DNA from: Certhia americana
Taxonomy: Eukaryota > Chordata > Aves > Passeriformes > Certhiidae
Length of the DNA stretch: 64,000 nucleotides
Assembly (NCBI GenBank): GCA_018697195.1
Contig: CM031861.1
Location: 1,105,966-1,169,965, forward strand
Direction of reading: 5' to 3'
This document shows positions 53,129-64,000 of the stretch, piece after piece. The translations under genes were made by a program, and so were the position numbers. The notes beneath the pieces were generated by a model. It had not been told where the DNA came from and did no database searches. It saw only the letters and a list, made by a program, of their open reading frames with translations. Position 1 is the stretch's first letter, and every line of letters begins with the position of its first letter.

Positions 53129-54770
53129 TGTACTGGGTTTGTGTGGCCAGGTTTTAGTGGGGGGAGAGCTACAGAAGTGGCTTCTTTGAGAAGGATGGAC
53201 CCAGTGCTGGCCGAGGCCAAGCCAGCCAGTGATGGGAGTAATGCCTCTGATAACAGATCTAAGAAGGAGAAAAAGATATTTCTCGGGTTTATAAAAAATA
53301 TTTTTGCGTGTCTCTGCTGGCCGGCTGTTTTCCTGACCCCGAGAATGTACAATTTTATTTTCCCCAGCCAGAGATCTTGAAAAGGAAAGGCTGTGAGCCG
53401 TCTCTTCTTGTGCTTTCTTCATAGTTTATTATTTCTTATCAATACATTCTGTTCCTGACCTGCAGAGCTCTTCATCGCAGGTCAGTTCAAGGCACAAAAC
53501 CCTGAATCCCTACTACCAACTACCAAATACCAACTACTCCCACCCTCAGGGTGGTGTGGATATTTTTACTACAATCCATGTAATCAGTATTTATAGTACT
53601 TCACCAATAACTATTATCCATGTTAGAAGGTTAGACTCTATTCTAAGCCAACTATAATGTGCCACCTCACTGCAGAACATGGAGCAGATGAGGAAGAAGG
53701 AGGAAGCCCAAAAGCCATGTGGACTTCTCCATCTTGTATTTAAACCTGTCTGCCATCCTAAACCCCCCATATATCTAAAATTGTCAGCCTGTGATAAAAC
53801 TACACTCTGTTCTACTATCTAATACACACTCTTGAAAACTCTGCTTCATTCCAGAGCCTAAAAGCCCTTTTTCCATGAACAAAGGTTAAAACCACTGTTT
53901 GTCAGAGATCTTAAAACTCTTAAACATGCAAAGAAATATTTCTCATAATTCCAGACTCCGACAGGTATTGGGCAGAAGTAATTGAAGCCAGGGAAGAGCA
54001 GGGTGAGAATATGTGAGGGGAGCAACCCTACAGACTCCCAGGTCAGGGCAGAAGGAGGAGCAGGAGCTGAGATTCCCCTGCAGCCCCTGGGGAGGCAGCT
54101 GTGTCCCTGCAGCACATGGAGGGCACAGCGATGCACAGATCCACCTGCAGCCCCTGGAGGAGCCCACAGCAGAGCAGGGACAGGCCCAAAGGAGGCTGTG
54201 AACCTGTGGGAAGCCCATGCTGCAGCAGGGTCCTGGCAGGAACCTGCAGACCTGTGGAGAGAGGGGCCCACGCTGGAGCAGGTGTCCTGTTAGGACTTGT
54301 GGGATTATAGGGAACCCACAGTGGGGCAAGCTGTTCCTGAAGAGCTGCAGCCTGGGGGAAGGACTCGTGTTGGAAAAATTCGTGGAGGACTGTTCTCTGT
54401 GGGAGGGAAATCCCCAGGCTGAAGGAGGGGAAGGACTCATTGCCCTGAGGAGGAAGCAGTGGCAGAAACAACGAGACCTTACCATAACCCTGTGCCCTGT
54501 CTCACTCTGCCACTGAGGAAGAGGGGTAGAGAATCAGGAATAAATTTAAGCCCAGGAAGGAGGGAGGGCTGGGTTGTTTTTAGGATTTGCTTTATTTCTC
54601 GTTATCCTGTTTTGATATGATTGGTAAAAAATTCAAATCATTTTGCTATGTCAATTCTGGTTTGCCTGTGATGGTATTCAGTGAGTGACCTCTCCCTGCC
54701 CTTAATTCATATTTTCTTTCCATGTCCAGTTGAGGAGGGGAGTGGGAGCAACCCAGGTCAATCCATTGCA
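53129..54770 (+). mobile_element. ERVL-like solo LTR interrupted by a second LTR
   Basis: The outer element opens TGTACTGGGTTTGTGTGGCC and ends near 'ggtcaatccattgca'. The flanks caact (53124-53128) and caacc (54771-54775) look like a 5-bp target-site duplication with one mismatch. Its 3' part has the repetitive GGAGCCCACAGCAGAGCAGG / CCTGCAGCCC style typical of this bird LTR family, and AATAAA at about 54540. The segment 53281-53963 is a later insertion; without it the LTR is about 950 bp. Open frames here are artefacts. Confidence 0.7.
53281..53963 (-). mobile_element. Nested solo LTR (copy B), 683 bp
   Basis: Same family and orientation as 6840-7516. On the minus strand it begins TGTCGG and ends CCCGAGA. 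It is flanked by gatatt (53275-53280) and ggtatt (53964-53969), a 6-bp target-site duplication with one mismatch. It lies inside the outer LTR, so it integrated later. Confidence 0.75.
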
Positions 54771-55739
54771 CAACCATTATGGTAAAGATAACATCAAAGA
54801 GTTTTCTTTTTTATCTTCAGCTGGATCTTAGCCTGATTTATTTGGAAGTTGCTGTTAAACTCATTTTTGACTAAGCAGTGGTGCAGATTAAAGTAAAAGC
54901 TACCCTATTGCTGTTTATCAAACATATATAAAATTATACATGTTCCTTTTCAGAATTAAATAAAGGTGGCCCACGGAGACCAATCAATTTTTTGTCATTT
55001 GGCTGAATTTGTGACACATCATGACTATATGCCTGTTATCCCGACATACCACCAGATCCCTGAAAGAGATCTGGCTTACGGCAACACCACTGTCCACAGT
55101 GAACATTGCTCCCTGGTCCATGACTTTATTTGCAATTCAACTACTTCTGACAATTAAGATTCACTTTATAACAGCCTTGACTAGTAAATGTGTAAAATAT
55201 TCACTGTTTGATAAACAACGTATAACTTTAAATTAAAGAGCAAAAGATGGGTTTACTTTTACTTCCCAGGATGGGAGACTGAAATGAGGGATTGATACAC
55301 TCTCGTGTATACCATTATGCTGCCACAGATCGCAGTCTGGGGCAGAAAAGCGTTCTCAAAGCGTTGCCCTGACGCCTCTCTTGAAATTGCAGCTTTCTGC
55401 AACTGACCAGTGGAAGGGCGTGTGAAGGGGACCGTGACAAAAGCGGGCAAGTGGCACAAGTGAAGCATCTTCTAACAGTAAAAGCAACACGAGCGAAGCT
55501 CACAGTTGCTTACGGAATGCCTAGGTGATTAAATACAAATTAAGTACTTTCTGCGACCAGAGATGTAAATGGTTATTTAGGACTGTGATACATGCGGGAA
55601 GCGACCCCGCAGCTTCCCTGAGGCACCCAGCCAGCGCTCCGCAGCTGGCGTGAGGCAAAAAAGATGCAACTCCTGATCAGGGATATATTTTTTCACCCAT
55701 AAATGGCGCGGGGGATCCCATCTCGGACGTTTAGATGAA
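54771..55739. other. Intergenic, upstream flank of TPCN2
   Basis: No gene is recognised. The first 450 bases are AT-rich. From about 55300 CpG content rises towards the TPCN2 island. Minus-strand open frames here have no recognisable product. Confidence 0.5.
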
Positions 55740-56018
55740 AACCCCGACACTTTCTTACGCCACACCACCCCGTCTCTCATCGCACCACTACCCCCACGGC
55801 CAGAGGCCCCCGGCAAATGGCGCCCAGGGGGCGAACACCAGGGAAGCGCCGGGTCCGGCGGCAGCAGCGGGCGCTGCCCTCCCCCGCAGCCGGTCACATG
55901 AGGCGGGCGGAGCCGCTCGGGGCGGGCCGAGCCCCGCTCCCATCCCGCCCCCGGTGCCCTCCCCTCCCACCCCGTCCTGCCCCATCGCAGCCCGGCGGCA
56001 GCGCGGTCGGTGGTGCCG

Positions 56019-62966
<6,948 letters not shown>

Positions 62967-64000
62967 GTAATCAATTCTATTGCTGCTTTGGTAGATCTGG
63001 GTGCTTTTTTTCTGTACTTGCACAGCTGCTTCTTGTCTAGTTTTATGGTCAAGCTAGTGAAACTTGTTTTCCCTGAAAAAGGTCACATTGTCAGATGTGC
63101 TGAGGTGAGTTTGAAGTCCATTTGGAGAACTCTTAACGTGTGCAGATTATTCATGTACACAGGAGACTTCCTTATACATTTACCCAGTTTGATCCCTTGA
63201 GTTACTTTCTCTGCTTTTGTTGAAACCCTCTGTGCTGTTCTGTCTCCAAAGCTCTTGTCACTTTTCCATTTACATTATCATTAATTTTTCTTTTTTCTCT
63301 TACCTATCTAGCTTTTTGCTAACTTGACTTTTTCCTGTGTTTACTCACCTTTCAATTCTGGTATTCCTGTCCATGCCCTAGTAGGTTTTTGCTTGTACTA
63401 CTTTAGGTTTCTGATCCCTTTGGGTTTTCCTCTTGTTTTTCTCTTCCTGCTTCTGAAAAGCAAAGTTGAAATTTTATGGTTAAAATAATTTTTGTGTTCC
63501 AGTAATCTTGGTATGTTCTTCTCTTCAAGACTTCCTGTATCTTAATTTATCAAACTCAGATTATTTGGGGTTTTTTTTCATTCTTTCTTTTTAAGGCCTT
63601 CCATAAATATGTTACTGTGAACACAAAAATTTCTTGCATACTTCTTCTAGTAATTTTGGTACCATCCTTAATCTTAGTTTTGCATCTTCATTTCTACTGT
63701 AATTTGGCAATTGAGCCAGCTCTAGTCTTCCTTTGCTGATCATAATCAGCAAATTCCCTGAATTCCCATGTTACAGAATCTTTGGAATAAGAAGCAGAGG
63801 TCTGTTTTCCCACTTTTAGTTGCCTTCTGGACCTTTGTATTATCTCTGTTTGTCACATCTAATTTCAGCTATGAGCTTCCCCAGCAGATGTATATATAGA
63901 ACTTGTGTACCTAAACCAGTCACTTCTGTGTACATTGAGGTAAAAAATAACAAATTAGAGGGTGGACTTTCCTATTTTTGGTGTGCTGCTCTGACATCCA
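62967..64000 (+). other. TPCN2 intron 7, partial
   Basis: The sequence after the exon 7 donor (GTAATC) runs to the window edge without a recognisable next exon. In human the protein continues with the pore loop and S6 of repeat I, and nothing resembling that is present here. Confidence 0.6.

Noticed and set aside
53943..54485. 180-codon minus-strand and related frames
   Set aside because: They lie in the ERVL-like LTR, whose repetitive GC-rich tract opens several frames; no retroviral protein is recognisable.

Overview
This is a nuclear vertebrate window and almost certainly avian. It holds four multi-exon genes with GT-AG introns, CpG-rich promoters, many CR1 LINE fragments and several solo LTRs of bird-type endogenous retroviruses. 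A tRNA-Ile-like SINE resembling zebra-finch TguSINE1 (25548-25672) points to a songbird. All gene models were built by eye: reading-frame phase was checked across every junction, and each product was compared with the human protein as I remember it. No alignment was run.

Layout. (1) 86-19472 (+): RMDN3 (PTPIP51), 12 coding exons, 460 aa. Its introns carry CR1 pieces and one solo LTR. (2) 19473-29113: gene-poor gap with an AT microsatellite, a degenerate ~90-bp tandem array (about 22230-23870), the SINE, an LTR fragment and an ERVL-type LTR. (3) 29114-34246 (-): DHCR7, 7 coding exons, 475 aa. Its CpG-island promoter contains a 19-22-bp minisatellite. (4) 37117-51408 (+): NADSYN1, 21 exons, 707 aa, divergent from DHCR7. 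A CR1 copy and a 38-bp minisatellite lie between the two, and a well-preserved solo LTR sits in intron 2. (5) 51409-56018: NADSYN1 3' UTR, then a nested pair of LTRs, then a CpG island. (6) 56019 to beyond the window end (+): TPCN2, first 7 coding exons (241 codons).

Functions. RMDN3 is an outer-mitochondrial-membrane tether to the ER. DHCR7 is the ER enzyme that makes cholesterol from 7-dehydrocholesterol. NADSYN1 is the cytosolic glutamine-dependent NAD synthetase. TPCN2 is an endolysosomal cation channel. They are ordinary housekeeping genes rather than an operon-like system. DHCR7/NADSYN1 is a known head-to-head pair in vertebrates. RMDN3 beside DHCR7, and TPCN2 beside NADSYN1, differ from the human arrangement. 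I found no CRISPR, prokaryotic system or convincing new protein family. The points most worth a second look are the tandem array, the two promoter minisatellites and the LTR insertions with visible target-site duplications.
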